Positions 1 to 9,756 of a stretch of DNA of 64,000 nucleotides are shown here, one piece after another. Origin of the DNA: Leptotrichia massiliensis. Lineage in GTDB: Bacteria; Fusobacteriota; Fusobacteriia; Fusobacteriales; Leptotrichiaceae. The position numbers and the translations under genes were made by a program. The stretch lies in the NCBI RefSeq assembly GCF_900104625.1, contig NZ_FNVZ01000005.1, forward strand, positions 1,240,001-1,304,000, written 5' to 3'. Each line of letters starts with the position of its first letter. Position 1 is the first letter of the stretch. Below the pieces are notes generated by a model. The model did no database searches, was not told the origin of the DNA, and worked only from the letters and a program-made list of their open reading frames with translations.

Positions 1-42
1 AGAACTAGCAGTGGATATTTTTATTGTGAAGATACAAAATAG
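1..42 (+). CDS. Possible 3' end of an upstream plus-strand gene (partial)
   Basis: The first frame is open from base 1 and closes with TAG at 40-42, giving only 13 residues (ending YFYCEDTK). The hairpin that follows at 53-88 can terminate in both directions, as expected between two convergent genes. Nothing more can be said about its identity, and it may be chance. Confidence 0.3.
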   Translation, partial: RTSSGYFYCEDTK

Positions 43-52
43 TTGAAAAAAG

Positions 53-88
53 AAAAACTCCAGTCTTAATAAAACTAGAGTTTTTTTT
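53..88. terminator. Bidirectional intrinsic terminator downstream of dapB
   Basis: An inverted repeat pairs AAAAACTC (53-60) plus AGT (62-64) with ACT (74-76) and GAGTTTTT (78-85), with one mismatch and a 9-nt loop. It has a T run on the plus strand and an A run on the other side, so it can serve dapB and any gene converging from the left. Confidence 0.7.
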
Positions 89-89
89 A

Positions 90-824
90 TTATAAACCAA
101 GTACATCTTTCATTGTATACAGTCCTGCTTTTTTTCCAGCAAGAAATTCTACAGCTTTGACTGCACCGTCTGAAAACATTTTTCTTGATAATGCTTCGTG
201 CTTTATTTCGATAATTTCATCATTTTTTGCATAAATTACGGTATGTTCTCCGACTATATTTCCGCCACGTATAGCGTGAACTCCTATTTCTTTTTCAGCA
301 CGTTTACTGTGCCCTTCTCTTCCATAAATTGTTCTGTAGTCTTTTCCATCATTATCCAGATTTTCCTTGACAACTTCAAGTAAAGTATTCGCTGTACCGC
401 TTGGTGCGTCAATTTTTCTGTTGTGATGCTTTTCAATTATTTCAATATCAAAATCCTTTAATAATTTTGTCGCAAAGGCTACAATTTCATTTACGATATT
501 TACTCCAACTGAAGTATTTGTTGCTTTAATTATAGGTATTTGCTTTGATGCTTCCTGGATTTTTGCAATCTGTTCTTCTGAATGTCCAGTTGTAGCAATT
601 AGAACTGGAACTTTTTTATCAATTCCCGCTTCAAGTACATCCTCCAGCAAACTGAAATGTGAAAAATCAATAATCGCATCAAAATCTACATCTTTTTCCT
701 TCAGATTTTCAAAATCCCCATTTCCAAGCGGGTCAACCAGCCCAGCAAATTCATTTCCAGAATTTATTACTGATTCTTTTACATACTGTGCCATAACTCC
801 AGCACCATACACTATTATCTTCAT
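90..824 (-). CDS. dapB: 4-hydroxy-tetrahydrodipicolinate reductase
   Basis: DapB reduces 4-hydroxy-tetrahydrodipicolinate with NAD(P)H in the lysine/diaminopimelate pathway in the cytoplasm, feeding peptidoglycan and lysine synthesis. The 244-residue protein opens with a Rossmann nucleotide-binding motif (GAGVMA, residues 7-12). It carries the family signature EKHHNRKIDAPSGTA at 131-145, with the catalytic His pair at 133-134 and the substrate-binding Lys at 137. Length is slightly short of the usual 250-270 residues, as in other short-loop DapBs. The ATG has an AAGGAG site 7 bases upstream. It stands alone between two terminators, so it is probably a single-gene transcript; no other dap gene is in the window. 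Confidence 0.95.
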   Translation of the reverse strand: MKIIVYGAGVMAQYVKESVINSGNEFAGLVDPLGNGDFENLKEKDVDFDAIIDFSHFSLLEDVLEAGIDKKVPVLIATTGHSEEQIAKIQEASKQIPIIKATNTSVGVNIVNEIVAFATKLLKDFDIEIIEKHHNRKIDAPSGTANTLLEVVKENLDNDGKDYRTIYGREGHSKRAEKEIGVHAIRGGNIVGEHTVIYAKNDEIIEIKHEALSRKMFSDGAVKAVEFLAGKKAGLYTMKDVLGL

Positions 825-871
825 ATTTTCTCCTTGCAGTTGTTAAAATTTTGTATAAATAGTTTTACTAT

Positions 872-896
872 AAAAGACCGAAAGTCTCGGTCTTTT
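872..896 (-). terminator. Intrinsic terminator downstream of gloA
   Basis: A perfect 10-bp stem (AAAAGACCGA / TCGGTCTTTT) with a 5-nt loop lies between dapB and gloA. The T run on the minus strand follows the end of the glyoxalase gene. Confidence 0.8.
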
Positions 897-944
897 CTTC
901 TGATATTTCTATTATTTGCTTTAAATATGTTTTATTGCTAATTT

Positions 945-1328
945 TTATTCTGCACGAATTACTTCCATACGGTAACCATCTGGATCCGTTACGAAATAAT
1001 AATGTCCAGGTTTACCAGGCAAGCCCATAAGATCTGTTGTCTTGTATCCCATTGCCTTATGTTTTTCATTATCTCCTTCCAAGTCATCCGAAGCAATTGC
1101 CAAATGTGAAAAACCATCACCAATTGTATATGAACCGTGACCGTAATTATAAGTCAGCTCAATCTCAAAACTTTCTCCTGGAAGAGTCAAATAAACAATA
1201 GTAAATTTATGTTCTGGAAAATCTTTACGTCGGTCTTCCTTAAATCCAAATGCCTTTTCATAAAATTCGATAGATTTTTCTAAATTTTCTACACGTAAAC
1301 AAGCGTGCAGCATATTTAACATAGCCAT
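945..1328 (-). CDS. gloA: Lactoylglutathione lyase (glyoxalase I)
   Basis: Glyoxalase I isomerises the hemithioacetal of methylglyoxal and a thiol to the S-lactoyl thioester, detoxifying a glycolytic by-product. The 127-residue protein is a single vicinal-oxygen-chelate unit pair. The expected metal ligands are present: His8 (MLHACLRV), Glu57 (SFEIEL), His75 (FSHLAI) and Glu122 (GYRMEVI). The closing DPDGYRMEVI is typical of GloA. The short form fits the Ni/Co-dependent bacterial class. The ATG follows AAGGAG by 7 bases. No gloB is nearby. Which thiol is used in this organism cannot be told from sequence. Confidence 0.9.
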   Translation of the reverse strand: MAMLNMLHACLRVENLEKSIEFYEKAFGFKEDRRKDFPEHKFTIVYLTLPGESFEIELTYNYGHGSYTIGDGFSHLAIASDDLEGDNEKHKAMGYKTTDLMGLPGKPGHYYFVTDPDGYRMEVIRAE

Positions 1329-1378
1329 TTTGAATCTCCTTTAATCTTAATTTTTATAAAAACATTTATAAAAATGTT

Positions 1379-2377
1379 CTAACTGCTTCTTGAACCACCC
1401 ATATCCAGTCTAAGATTTGGAAGTTTTCCTTTTATCACTTTTCTTTCGATTAATGATTCTGAAGCTCCTACTTTTGTCAATCTTTCTATAACTTCGATTA
1501 TAAATTCATTATTTTCATCCACATCATAATCTGCAGGTACTCCTAAAAGCTCTCTTCCTTCTGGTGTTGAAACTGGAGTATTTATATATTTTATAAGCTG
1601 ATTTGTGCTTGAATCGAATTTCACTGTTCCCCATACTAAGTCAATATTATCAGAAACTTTATCATTTGGTGCGATTGCTTCTACTGAATGTGCTACTTCT
1701 GAAAAGTTTCCATATTGATCTTCATATCCGATAGATGCTTCATAATTTTGATTTACATCAATTTCAGTAATATAATGCGAACCAATTCTTTCATGTCTTA
1801 TAATTTTTCTATATTCGTGTCCGTTTTTAAATATTTTTATAACTACATTATCAATAACTCCGTTATTTGTAGCTAATCTTTCATAGGTATCATCACGAAT
1901 TTCCCAATAAATGTATAATGTTGTAGGATTTTTTGGCATTAGGACAAGTTCATCTGTAAAATACGATGCTGGTAATGGAGCCTTGTCAAAGTAAATATCT
2001 TCGTGATTTGATTTACCGTCAAATTCCACACCTTTTGCAAATTTTGAACGGTTAATTTCAGTTTCTACGTATCTACGTCTTATTTGTTCTGACGAAATTT
2101 TTTCATAATTAAAATCTAAAGCTGTAAAAATTCTTCTATATTTTCTACCTAGATTTCCTACTAATTTTCTATCAGCAAAGTTTCTGTAAAACGTTCTGCT
2201 TCTTTTAATAAAAAAGTATTTTATCAAAATTTTCTCAATAGTTTCCCTTTCGATAACTTCCATTGAAATAAATCTTTCTAATTTTTTCAATTCTTTTTTA
2301 TTTCTATTCCCAACTAATTTTTCATTAACATAATTTCTATAAAATGTTCTCGTTCTATTTTTTTTCAATTGCTCCAT
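1379..2377 (-). CDS. DUF4912 domain protein with duplicated N-terminal motif
   Basis: A soluble protein of about 332 residues. The central part (about residues 115-215, including DELVLMPKNPTTLYIYWEI) matches the DUF4912 fold known from many anaerobes; its function is not established. The N-terminus holds two copies of a basic motif, RTRTFYRNYVNEKLVGN at residues 10-26 and RSRTFYRNFADRKLVGN at 61-77 (numbered from an ATG two codons upstream), which suggests a tandemly repeated small domain, possibly nucleic-acid binding. No signal peptide or membrane segment is seen. I chose the ATG at 2377 because GGTGG sits at a better distance from it than from the ATG at 2383. A 450-base gap separates it from the ATP synthase operon. 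Confidence 0.75.
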   Translation of the reverse strand: MEQLKKNRTRTFYRNYVNEKLVGNRNKKELKKLERFISMEVIERETIEKILIKYFFIKRSRTFYRNFADRKLVGNLGRKYRRIFTALDFNYEKISSEQIRRRYVETEINRSKFAKGVEFDGKSNHEDIYFDKAPLPASYFTDELVLMPKNPTTLYIYWEIRDDTYERLATNNGVIDNVVIKIFKNGHEYRKIIRHERIGSHYITEIDVNQNYEASIGYEDQYGNFSEVAHSVEAIAPNDKVSDNIDLVWGTVKFDSSTNQLIKYINTPVSTPEGRELLGVPADYDVDENNEFIIEVIERLTKVGASESLIERKVIKGKLPNLRLDMGGSRSS

Positions 2378-2537
2378 TCCCATTCCACCTTTACATTATT
2401 TTTTATTGTTAAATTTATTCAAATATTAGTTTAAAAATATAGATTTACCCTTTGATTATTCAATTAAATAATCTTTTATTTTTTAAATTATTTTACTTTT
2501 TATTTATTTTAGTTAAATTAACTATTTTACTTAAACT

Positions 2538-2563
2538 AAAAAATGCTTAGACAAGCGAGGATT
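2538..2563 (+). repeat. 26-bp dispersed repeat, copy 1 (TGCTTAGAC element)
   Basis: This stretch, containing TGCTTAGACAAGCGAGGATT, recurs on the opposite strand at 61889-61914 with two differences. It lies in the 2378-2836 gap, which otherwise contains only AT-rich sequence and the hairpin at 2636-2661. Confidence 0.7.
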
Positions 2564-2635
2564 CGTGCGTAGCAGTTTCGCCAAAATCTTCAGATATTAT
2601 AATTTGAAAAATTGTCATAACTAATATTGCGAAAA

Positions 2636-2661
2636 AAAGGGGATGATAACTGTTCCCCTTT
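2636..2661. terminator. GC-rich hairpin in the gap between atpC and the DUF4912 gene
   Basis: AAAGGGGA pairs with TCCCCTTT around a 10-nt loop, with an A run on the left side that reads as T on the minus strand. It could terminate the atp operon, although it lies about 180 bases past atpC. It also sits in the same neighbourhood as the dispersed repeat at 2538, so it may belong to that element. Confidence 0.5.
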
Positions 2662-2836
2662 ACTTCATAAAAAAGAAAAACAGATGAATTATATAAAAAA
2701 TATTTAACTGAATACTCTATGATGAATCTTTTAATTTTTAGAGTTTAAACAAATTTATTATAATTAAATAATCAATTTTAAAATTAATTAACTATATTTT
2801 ATACATATTATACCACATTTTTTAGAATTTCAAAAT

Positions 2837-3226
2837 TTATTTCCTGCTTAAATTGTTTTGAATCCGTTTTTTTGAGCCTAAAATATCCTGATCTTCTTTT
2901 ATTTTTTGTTTTTTTGCTCTTTCAATGGCAACTTCTCTTGCCATCCGTTCTGCTTCTGCCTTAGTTGCTTCAACGATATTTACTCCCAAAATAACAACTT
3001 TATCCTGACGAACTTCTAGAAATCCTCCTTCCAGATAATATGTCATTTCCTTATTATCCTTTTCACGAACAAGCATTTCCCCAGCACCAATTGGTGTAAT
3101 GTAGTTAATATGCTTTGCAAGTATTCCAATATCTCCACCTTCTGTACGTAATTTTACAAATTCAACAGGCTTTTCAAAAACCAGCCTTTCTGGAGTTACT
3201 GCTTCCAAAATAAATTCCGTTGCCAT
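2837..3226 (-). CDS. atpC: F1Fo ATP synthase epsilon subunit
   Basis: The epsilon subunit of the F1 stalk couples gamma rotation to the c ring and can inhibit ATP hydrolysis. The protein has the standard two-part layout: an N-terminal beta sandwich (TPERLVFEKPVEFVKLRTEG, GDIGILAKHINYITPI) and a C-terminal helical hairpin beginning near VEATKAEAERMA. At about 129 residues it is of normal length. The start at 3226 is preferred because AAGGAGG lies 4 bases upstream; a TTG-initiated extension upstream overlaps that site. It is the last gene of the atp operon and is separated from atpD by a strong hairpin. Confidence 0.95.
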   Translation of the reverse strand: MATEFILEAVTPERLVFEKPVEFVKLRTEGGDIGILAKHINYITPIGAGEMLVREKDNKEMTYYLEGGFLEVRQDKVVILGVNIVEATKAEAERMAREVAIERAKKQKIKEDQDILGSKKRIQNNLSRK

Positions 3227-3279
3227 AAAGCCTCCTTCCATTCCAAAGTATGCTTATTTTATCTAAACTTTCTTATTGG

Positions 3280-3307
3280 AAAACAGGGAAAACATCGTCC
3301 CTGTTTT
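3280..3307 (-). terminator. Intra-operon hairpin between atpD and atpC
   Basis: AAAACAGGGA (3280-3289) pairs perfectly with TCCCTGTTTT (3298-3307) around an 8-nt loop. Read on the minus strand the stem ends in TTTT, so it resembles a weak intrinsic terminator or an RNA-processing or stability element. It lies inside a conserved operon, between the beta and epsilon genes. Confidence 0.7.
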
Positions 3308-3326
3308 CATTACACATTATTTTAAA

Positions 3327-4727
<1,401 letters not shown>

Positions 4728-4781
4728 TTACCTTTAACCTCCTTCTTAGTTTATTCTCAAGTTCTTCAGTTTAAAAATAAA

Positions 4782-5642
4782 TTACTGTACTCCTAAAGAA
4801 CCGCCAATAATTTCTGTTAATTCCTGTGTTATTTTTCCTTGTCTTTCACGATTATACTGCACTTCCAAGTTTCTTATCATTTCAGCGGCATTATCATTAG
4901 CCTGTTTCATTGCTGACATTCTGGCTGAATGCTCACTTGCCGAATTTTCAAGTAAAGACTGATACAATTTTATATTCAGAACTTGTGGCACAAATGAATT
5001 TAACACTTCTTCCTCTGACGGATCAAACACATATTCCTTTGTTGGCAATCCTTCCTTTTTTTCTATTGGAAGCAATTTTTCCACTTGAATATTATACTCA
5101 ATTGCTGATACAAATTTAGAATAAATCATATAAACTTCATCATAAAAATCGTTTAAATAAAACTGAACTACATCTTCACTGATTTTTTTACCAGTTTCAA
5201 ACATTGTTTCTGGAATCATCTGTGTATACTCACTATCCACATTAATATCCCGATTTTTACAATATTCCTTAGCTTTTCTTCCAATTGTTACAACTGACAC
5301 GTCTTTTCCTTCTTTTTCAAATTTCTTTCTCATGCTTTCCAGCCTTCTAAAAGTATTTGAGTTAAAACTTCCACATAGCCCACGATCTGATGTCATCACA
5401 ATAATGCCTACTCTTTTGACTTCTGACTTCCCATCAAAAATTACAAATTTATTTCCTCTAAGGCTTGCGACCAAATTGTCAAAAGCTTCATTTACAGCAC
5501 GTGCGTAACTTCTTGATTTTAAAGTTAAAACTTGAAATCTCTTAAACTTTGTAGAAGAAACAATATTCATCGCATTTGTGATTTGACTTGTACTTTTTAC
5601 ACTGTCAATTCGCTCTTTAATTTCCTTCATATTTGCTGCCAT
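4782..5642 (-). CDS. atpG: F1Fo ATP synthase gamma subunit
   Basis: The central rotor shaft of F1. The N-terminal helix MKEIKERIDSVKSTSQITNAM and the C-terminal helix (SARMSAMKQANDNAAEMI ... QGKITQELTEIIGG) form the coiled coil that turns within the alpha/beta ring. The globular part has the conserved TSDRGLCGSFN segment. At 286 residues it is complete. The gene starts 15 bases after the atpA stop, so translation is probably coupled. Confidence 0.97.
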   Translation of the reverse strand: MAANMKEIKERIDSVKSTSQITNAMNIVSSTKFKRFQVLTLKSRSYARAVNEAFDNLVASLRGNKFVIFDGKSEVKRVGIIVMTSDRGLCGSFNSNTFRRLESMRKKFEKEGKDVSVVTIGRKAKEYCKNRDINVDSEYTQMIPETMFETGKKISEDVVQFYLNDFYDEVYMIYSKFVSAIEYNIQVEKLLPIEKKEGLPTKEYVFDPSEEEVLNSFVPQVLNIKLYQSLLENSASEHSARMSAMKQANDNAAEMIRNLEVQYNRERQGKITQELTEIIGGSLGVQ

Positions 5643-5657
5643 GTTATTTCACCTACT

Positions 5658-7163
5658 TTACCAGACATATTCACTCTTAAAGCTAGTAATAAACTCATCA
5701 AGTTTATTTTTCAGCTCATCATCCAATGATTTTTTTTCACGGATTTCATTTAAAATATTCTCATCATTTATAAGTGCTTCTATTATATCCTTTTCAAATG
5801 TTCTAACTTTTTCAGTCGGAACATTGTCAAAATATCCATTTGTAACACAGTAAAATGAAATAACCTGTTCTTGAACTTTGAATGGAGTGTATTGCGACTG
5901 TTTTAGGACTTCCATAATTTTAGATCCTCGATTAAGCTGATCTCTAGTCGCCTTATCCAAATCCGATCCAAATTGCGTAAATGCCAAAAGCTCATTATAT
6001 TGTGCAAGTTCCAGTTTTACTTTTGAAGCAACCTGTTTCATAGCTTTAATTTGTGCCGCTCCTCCAACCCGTGATACAGAAACTCCTGCATTTATGGCTG
6101 GTCTAAATCCTGAATTAAATAAATCCGTTTCCAAGAATATTTGTCCGTCTGTTATCGAAATAACATTTGTAGGAATGTATGCCGAAATATCTCCAGCTTG
6201 TGTTTCTACAATTGGAAGTGCTGTAATTGAACCTCCGCCTAGTTTATCGCTTAATTTTGCGGCTCTTTCAAGAAGTCTTGAGTGAAGATAGAAAACATCT
6301 CCAGGATAGGCTTCTCTTCCCGGTGGACGTTTTAACAATAGCGACATTTCACGGTAAGCTACCGCATGTTTTGATAAATCATCATAAACTATCAGTACAT
6401 CTTTTCCCTGATCCATAAAATATTCACCCATGGCAACCCCTGAATACGGTGCCAAATATTGAAGTGGTGCAGATTCCGAAGCAGTTGCCGCAACAATGAT
6501 TGTATATTCCAAAGCCCCTGTTTCTTCCAGTTTTTTATAAATTTGTGCAACTGTAGATCTTTTCTGTCCAATTGCGACATAAATACATATAACATCGTTA
6601 TTTTTTTGATTTATAATAGAGTCAATCGCAATTGCCGTCTTACCAGTCTGTCTGTCTCCAATTATCAATTCCCTTTGTCCTTTTCCAATTGGAAACATTC
6701 CGTCTATTGCCTTTATTCCTGTCTGCATAGGCTGTGTAACAGGTTTTCTTGCGATAATTCCCGACGCCTGTCTCTCAATTGGCATATATTTATCAGCTGT
6801 TATTGTCCCTTTTCCATCAATAGGATTTCCAAGTGCATCGACTACTCTTCCAAGCAGCTCATTTCCAGCTGGAACTTCAGCTACTTTTCCCAATCCTTTT
6901 ACTATACTTCCTTCTTTTATTCCTTGTGTTTTTCCAAAAATTACTGCTCCAATGTTACTTTCTTCCAAGTTTAGTGCCATTCCGACAGTTCCATTTTCAA
7001 ACTCCAAAAGCTCTCCTGCCATAGCATCACTTAATCCGTAGATTCTAGCAATTCCATCTCCCACTTCCAAGACTGTTCCAGTGTTGGAAATATCCAGTGA
7101 ACTTTTGTAATTTTCAATTTCGCTTCGGATTATTTTACTTATTTCTTCTGGCTTGATTCTCAA
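5658..7163 (-). CDS. atpA: F1Fo ATP synthase alpha subunit
   Basis: The non-catalytic nucleotide-binding subunit of F1. The Walker A loop GDRQTGKT is at residues 169-176. The arginine-finger region [17 protein letters not shown] is intact. At 501 residues it is full length. The start appears to be TTG at 7163: it has GGAGG eight bases upstream and no in-frame ATG nearby fits the family N-terminus. Gap of 18 bases to atpH. Confidence 0.98.
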   Translation of the reverse strand: MRIKPEEISKIIRSEIENYKSSLDISNTGTVLEVGDGIARIYGLSDAMAGELLEFENGTVGMALNLEESNIGAVIFGKTQGIKEGSIVKGLGKVAEVPAGNELLGRVVDALGNPIDGKGTITADKYMPIERQASGIIARKPVTQPMQTGIKAIDGMFPIGKGQRELIIGDRQTGKTAIAIDSIINQKNNDVICIYVAIGQKRSTVAQIYKKLEETGALEYTIIVAATASESAPLQYLAPYSGVAMGEYFMDQGKDVLIVYDDLSKHAVAYREMSLLLKRPPGREAYPGDVFYLHSRLLERAAKLSDKLGGGSITALPIVETQAGDISAYIPTNVISITDGQIFLETDLFNSGFRPAINAGVSVSRVGGAAQIKAMKQVASKVKLELAQYNELLAFTQFGSDLDKATRDQLNRGSKIMEVLKQSQYTPFKVQEQVISFYCVTNGYFDNVPTEKVRTFEKDIIEALINDENILNEIREKKSLDDELKNKLDEFITSFKSEYVW

Positions 7164-7181
7164 AGAAAAGCACCTCCGTTT

Positions 7182-7709
7182 CTAAAAATTTTTCTTTATT
7201 TCCTCAATCTGATTTTTTATTGAACCGTTAATAACTTCATTTCCAATTTTTAAAATTCCTCCACCGATTATTTCCTTATCAACTTTAAGATTCAAAACGA
7301 TTTTTTTACCATATTTGTTTTCAAGTTTTTTTATTAACTGTTCTCTTTGCGTTTCCGATAGCTCCTTTGCAAATATAGCAGTTATTGGAAGTTTATTGTT
7401 TTCTTCGTAGTAAAGTTTTAAAAAATATTCTTTTATATCACTGACAAGGGATAATCGCTGTTTTCTCACAATATATTTTATTATTCCAAGTGCTTCTTTT
7501 GTCACATGATCAAATGATTTTTCTAAAAATTTTTCTTTTTCTGGAAATTTTTTCAAAGGATCTTCCAAAATTTTTCTAAATTCCTCTTCTTCCTCGTAGT
7601 TTTCCATAAGAATATTTAATACTTCCCGAACTTCATTTATATTGTCAGAAGATTTTGCTATATTATAAATTGCCGCTGCATATCTTTTTGCAATCTCATC
7701 ATTAGCCAT
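7182..7709 (-). CDS. atpH: F1Fo ATP synthase delta subunit
   Basis: The peripheral-stalk subunit joining b to the top of the alpha/beta ring. It has the N-terminal six-helix domain (NDEIAKRYAAAIYNIAKSS) and the C-terminal signature KVDKEIIGGGILKIGNEVINGS. The 175-residue length is normal. It begins one base after the atpF stop, which indicates tight translational coupling. Confidence 0.95.
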   Translation of the reverse strand: MANDEIAKRYAAAIYNIAKSSDNINEVREVLNILMENYEEEEEFRKILEDPLKKFPEKEKFLEKSFDHVTKEALGIIKYIVRKQRLSLVSDIKEYFLKLYYEENNKLPITAIFAKELSETQREQLIKKLENKYGKKIVLNLKVDKEIIGGGILKIGNEVINGSIKNQIEEIKKNF

Positions 7710-7710
7710 T

Positions 7711-8205
7711 CTAATCTCCTATCTCATTAATAAACTTATTTATAGTTTCATCTTGTTTATCATCAATATTTTCTTTAATGATTTTTTCTGCAAGTTCAAC
7801 TGCCATTTCTCCAACTTCCTTTTGAAGTTCAAATTTGGCATTTTGTCGCATTTTTTCAATATCAGCTTCTGCTTTCATCATCATTCTTTCACGATTGCTC
7901 ATAGCTTGTGATATAATCTGATCTTTTCTGTCATCCGCCTGTCTTTCAGCTTTTATCAAAATGTCATTAGCACGTCTTTTAGATTCTTTTTTCAGTTTTT
8001 CCATTAATTTTTTCTGTTCTTCCAGTTTTTCCTTTTCGTTCTCAACTATTTCCATTTCAGACAACGCTAATTTTTTTCTGTCCTCAAGCACTTTACCAAT
8101 TTTTTTTGCAAAAGCTCGTGAAAAAAAATAGATTAACACTATAAAGTTTATTATTTGAATAGCCATCGTAAAATCGATGTTTACTAATTTTGCTCCTTCA
8201 TTCAT
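7711..8205 (-). CDS. atpF: F1Fo ATP synthase b subunit
   Basis: The membrane-anchored stator stalk. There is one N-terminal transmembrane segment (MAIQIINFIVLIYFFSRAF, about residues 14-32), followed by a long charged coiled coil rich in Glu, Lys and Arg. The 164-residue length is typical. A single b gene is present, so a b homodimer is expected rather than b/b'. GGAG lies 5 bases before the ATG. Confidence 0.95.
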   Translation of the reverse strand: MNEGAKLVNIDFTMAIQIINFIVLIYFFSRAFAKKIGKVLEDRKKLALSEMEIVENEKEKLEEQKKLMEKLKKESKRRANDILIKAERQADDRKDQIISQAMSNRERMMMKAEADIEKMRQNAKFELQKEVGEMAVELAEKIIKENIDDKQDETINKFINEIGD

Positions 8206-8323
8206 TTTTTCTCCTTAATTTACATTAACCCTATTTTGTTTCTTTTTAATTCTTACTTTATAATAATTTTCATAACAATATTATTTTATTTTTTCTGATT
8301 CTAAAAATACTGGATATTTTTTA

Positions 8324-8560
8324 TTATCCTTTTAAGAAAATCAATAAGAAAGCTATTACCAACGCATAAATTGCTGATGATTCTGTAATCGCAAGCCCTG
8401 TGATTAATGTTTGCATAATATCCTGTTTAGCTTCAGGCTGTCTTGATACTGCCTCTACTGCATAACCAGTAGCTATTCCTTGCCCTAATCCTGCTCCAAT
8501 TCCTCCTACCGCTGCAATTCCTGCTCCTAATAAAGCTGCCGCTTGAACTATTCCTTCCAT
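8324..8560 (-). CDS. atpE: F1Fo ATP synthase c subunit with Na+-binding signature
   Basis: The c-ring proteolipid is a two-helix hairpin of 78 residues. The ion-binding residues match the sodium type known from Ilyobacter tartaricus: Gln27 in helix 1 (GAGLGQGIATG) and Glu60, Ser61 and Tyr65 in helix 2 (AITESSAIYALV). These equal Gln32, Glu65, Ser66 and Tyr70 of that enzyme with a constant offset of 5. The loop RQPEAKQD is canonical. Fusobacterium nucleatum is reported to have a second carboxylate in helix 1; here the position is Gln, the single-carboxylate form. Sodium coupling is inferred from family knowledge. Confidence 0.97.
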   Translation of the reverse strand: MEGIVQAAALLGAGIAAVGGIGAGLGQGIATGYAVEAVSRQPEAKQDIMQTLITGLAITESSAIYALVIAFLLIFLKG

Positions 8561-8695
8561 TCTTTAATCCTCCTAATTTATATTATTTTTTATTTTCTTT
8601 ATTTTAAAAAACTATATTTTAATTATAATTCTCTTATTTATACAAAATCTTAATTTCGTTGACTTTGAACATATAAAAGAACTACAAATCTGTTT

Positions 8696-9592
8696 TTATT
8701 CCTCTTCTCCCAACGCTTCACCTATATAAACTGATGAAAGTATTGTAAATACGAATGCCTGCACTATTCCAATGAATAAATCCAGATAAAGCTGTATTAA
8801 CATCGGCCATCCAACCGAAAATGAAAAGCTTCCCTTCAGCATATTATTTGTCATTGATTGAAGCAATCCACGTCCAACAAGGCTGTATAACAGTCCTACA
8901 ATTACAAGTCCCGCAAGCATATTTCCAAAAAGCCGCATTGAAGTATTTAACACTTTTGAAAAAATATCAACTACATTTAATGGAAACATAAACCACATTG
9001 GCTCAAACAAGGATTTTATATACCCTTTTAGACTTTTTTGCTTTATAGAAACTGCCAAAAAGACAACAATTACAACAAGTGATAATCCAATTGTAGTATT
9101 TGGATCTGCTGTTGGCGTTCTAAAAAACGGTTTTACCGTTCTAATCCCATTTTCCTTTACTACCATCATAATAAACGGAAATAAGAAAGTACTTAAATTT
9201 GAAAACATTATAAATGCAAACAATGCCGCAAAAAACGGTATATAAGTTTTTTTGTGTTTTCCAAAAGTAGTCAAAAAAGTATTTTCAATAAAATGATAGT
9301 ATTCTTCCATAACAATCTGCATTTTTCCAGGTTTTTCAACACTTATATTCTTTGTTCCAGCTCTTACAATAAATATAATTATAATCATAATTGCCCACGT
9401 ATCAAGAACTGTCTGACTTAATGAAAACTTAAAGTTCCCAAAAACAAAATTAAAATAATGCGGTGCCTCTACAACCGAACTTGGAGACTCAAATTTTACT
9501 GGTAAAAATGTAGAAATAATTGATAAAATCACATTTACAAGAACCATCATAAGAAATAAGAATCCAAAAAATTTAAAAATTTTATTTTTCAT
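8696..9592 (-). CDS. atpB: F1Fo ATP synthase a subunit
   Basis: The membrane stator subunit that forms the ion half-channels against the c ring. It is hydrophobic, with about six membrane helices. The essential Arg is in NTSMRLFGNMLAGLVI (about residue 220), equal to Arg210 of E. coli. The start at 9592 is preferred: AAGGAGG lies 6-7 bases upstream, whereas an upstream TTG at 9613 would overlap that site. Length is about 298 residues. It is the first gene of the operon; no atpI is seen ahead of it. Confidence 0.96.
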   Translation of the reverse strand: MKNKIFKFFGFLFLMMVLVNVILSIISTFLPVKFESPSSVVEAPHYFNFVFGNFKFSLSQTVLDTWAIMIIIIFIVRAGTKNISVEKPGKMQIVMEEYYHFIENTFLTTFGKHKKTYIPFFAALFAFIMFSNLSTFLFPFIMMVVKENGIRTVKPFFRTPTADPNTTIGLSLVVIVVFLAVSIKQKSLKGYIKSLFEPMWFMFPLNVVDIFSKVLNTSMRLFGNMLAGLVIVGLLYSLVGRGLLQSMTNNMLKGSFSFSVGWPMLIQLYLDLFIGIVQAFVFTILSSVYIGEALGEEE

Positions 9593-9652
9593 TATCTCCC
9601 TCCTTTCTCTCAACTTTGAGCAAAGATTTAATATTCTTTGTTACATATAATT

Positions 9653-9681
9653 ATTATACTCCAATTAAATTCATTTTGCAA
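9653..9681 (-). promoter_or_regulatory. Predicted promoter of the atp operon
   Basis: On the minus strand, TTGCAA (-35, 9676-9681) and TATAAT (-10, 9653-9658) are separated by exactly 17 bases. The start of transcription would fall near 9646, about 55 bases before atpB. Confidence 0.7.
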
Positions 9682-9756
9682 ATTTTGTTTATATTTAAAG
9701 AAACCCTTTGTTTAAAAGTTTACTCAATTATTTTTATGCCAAAAATAGAAAATCAA

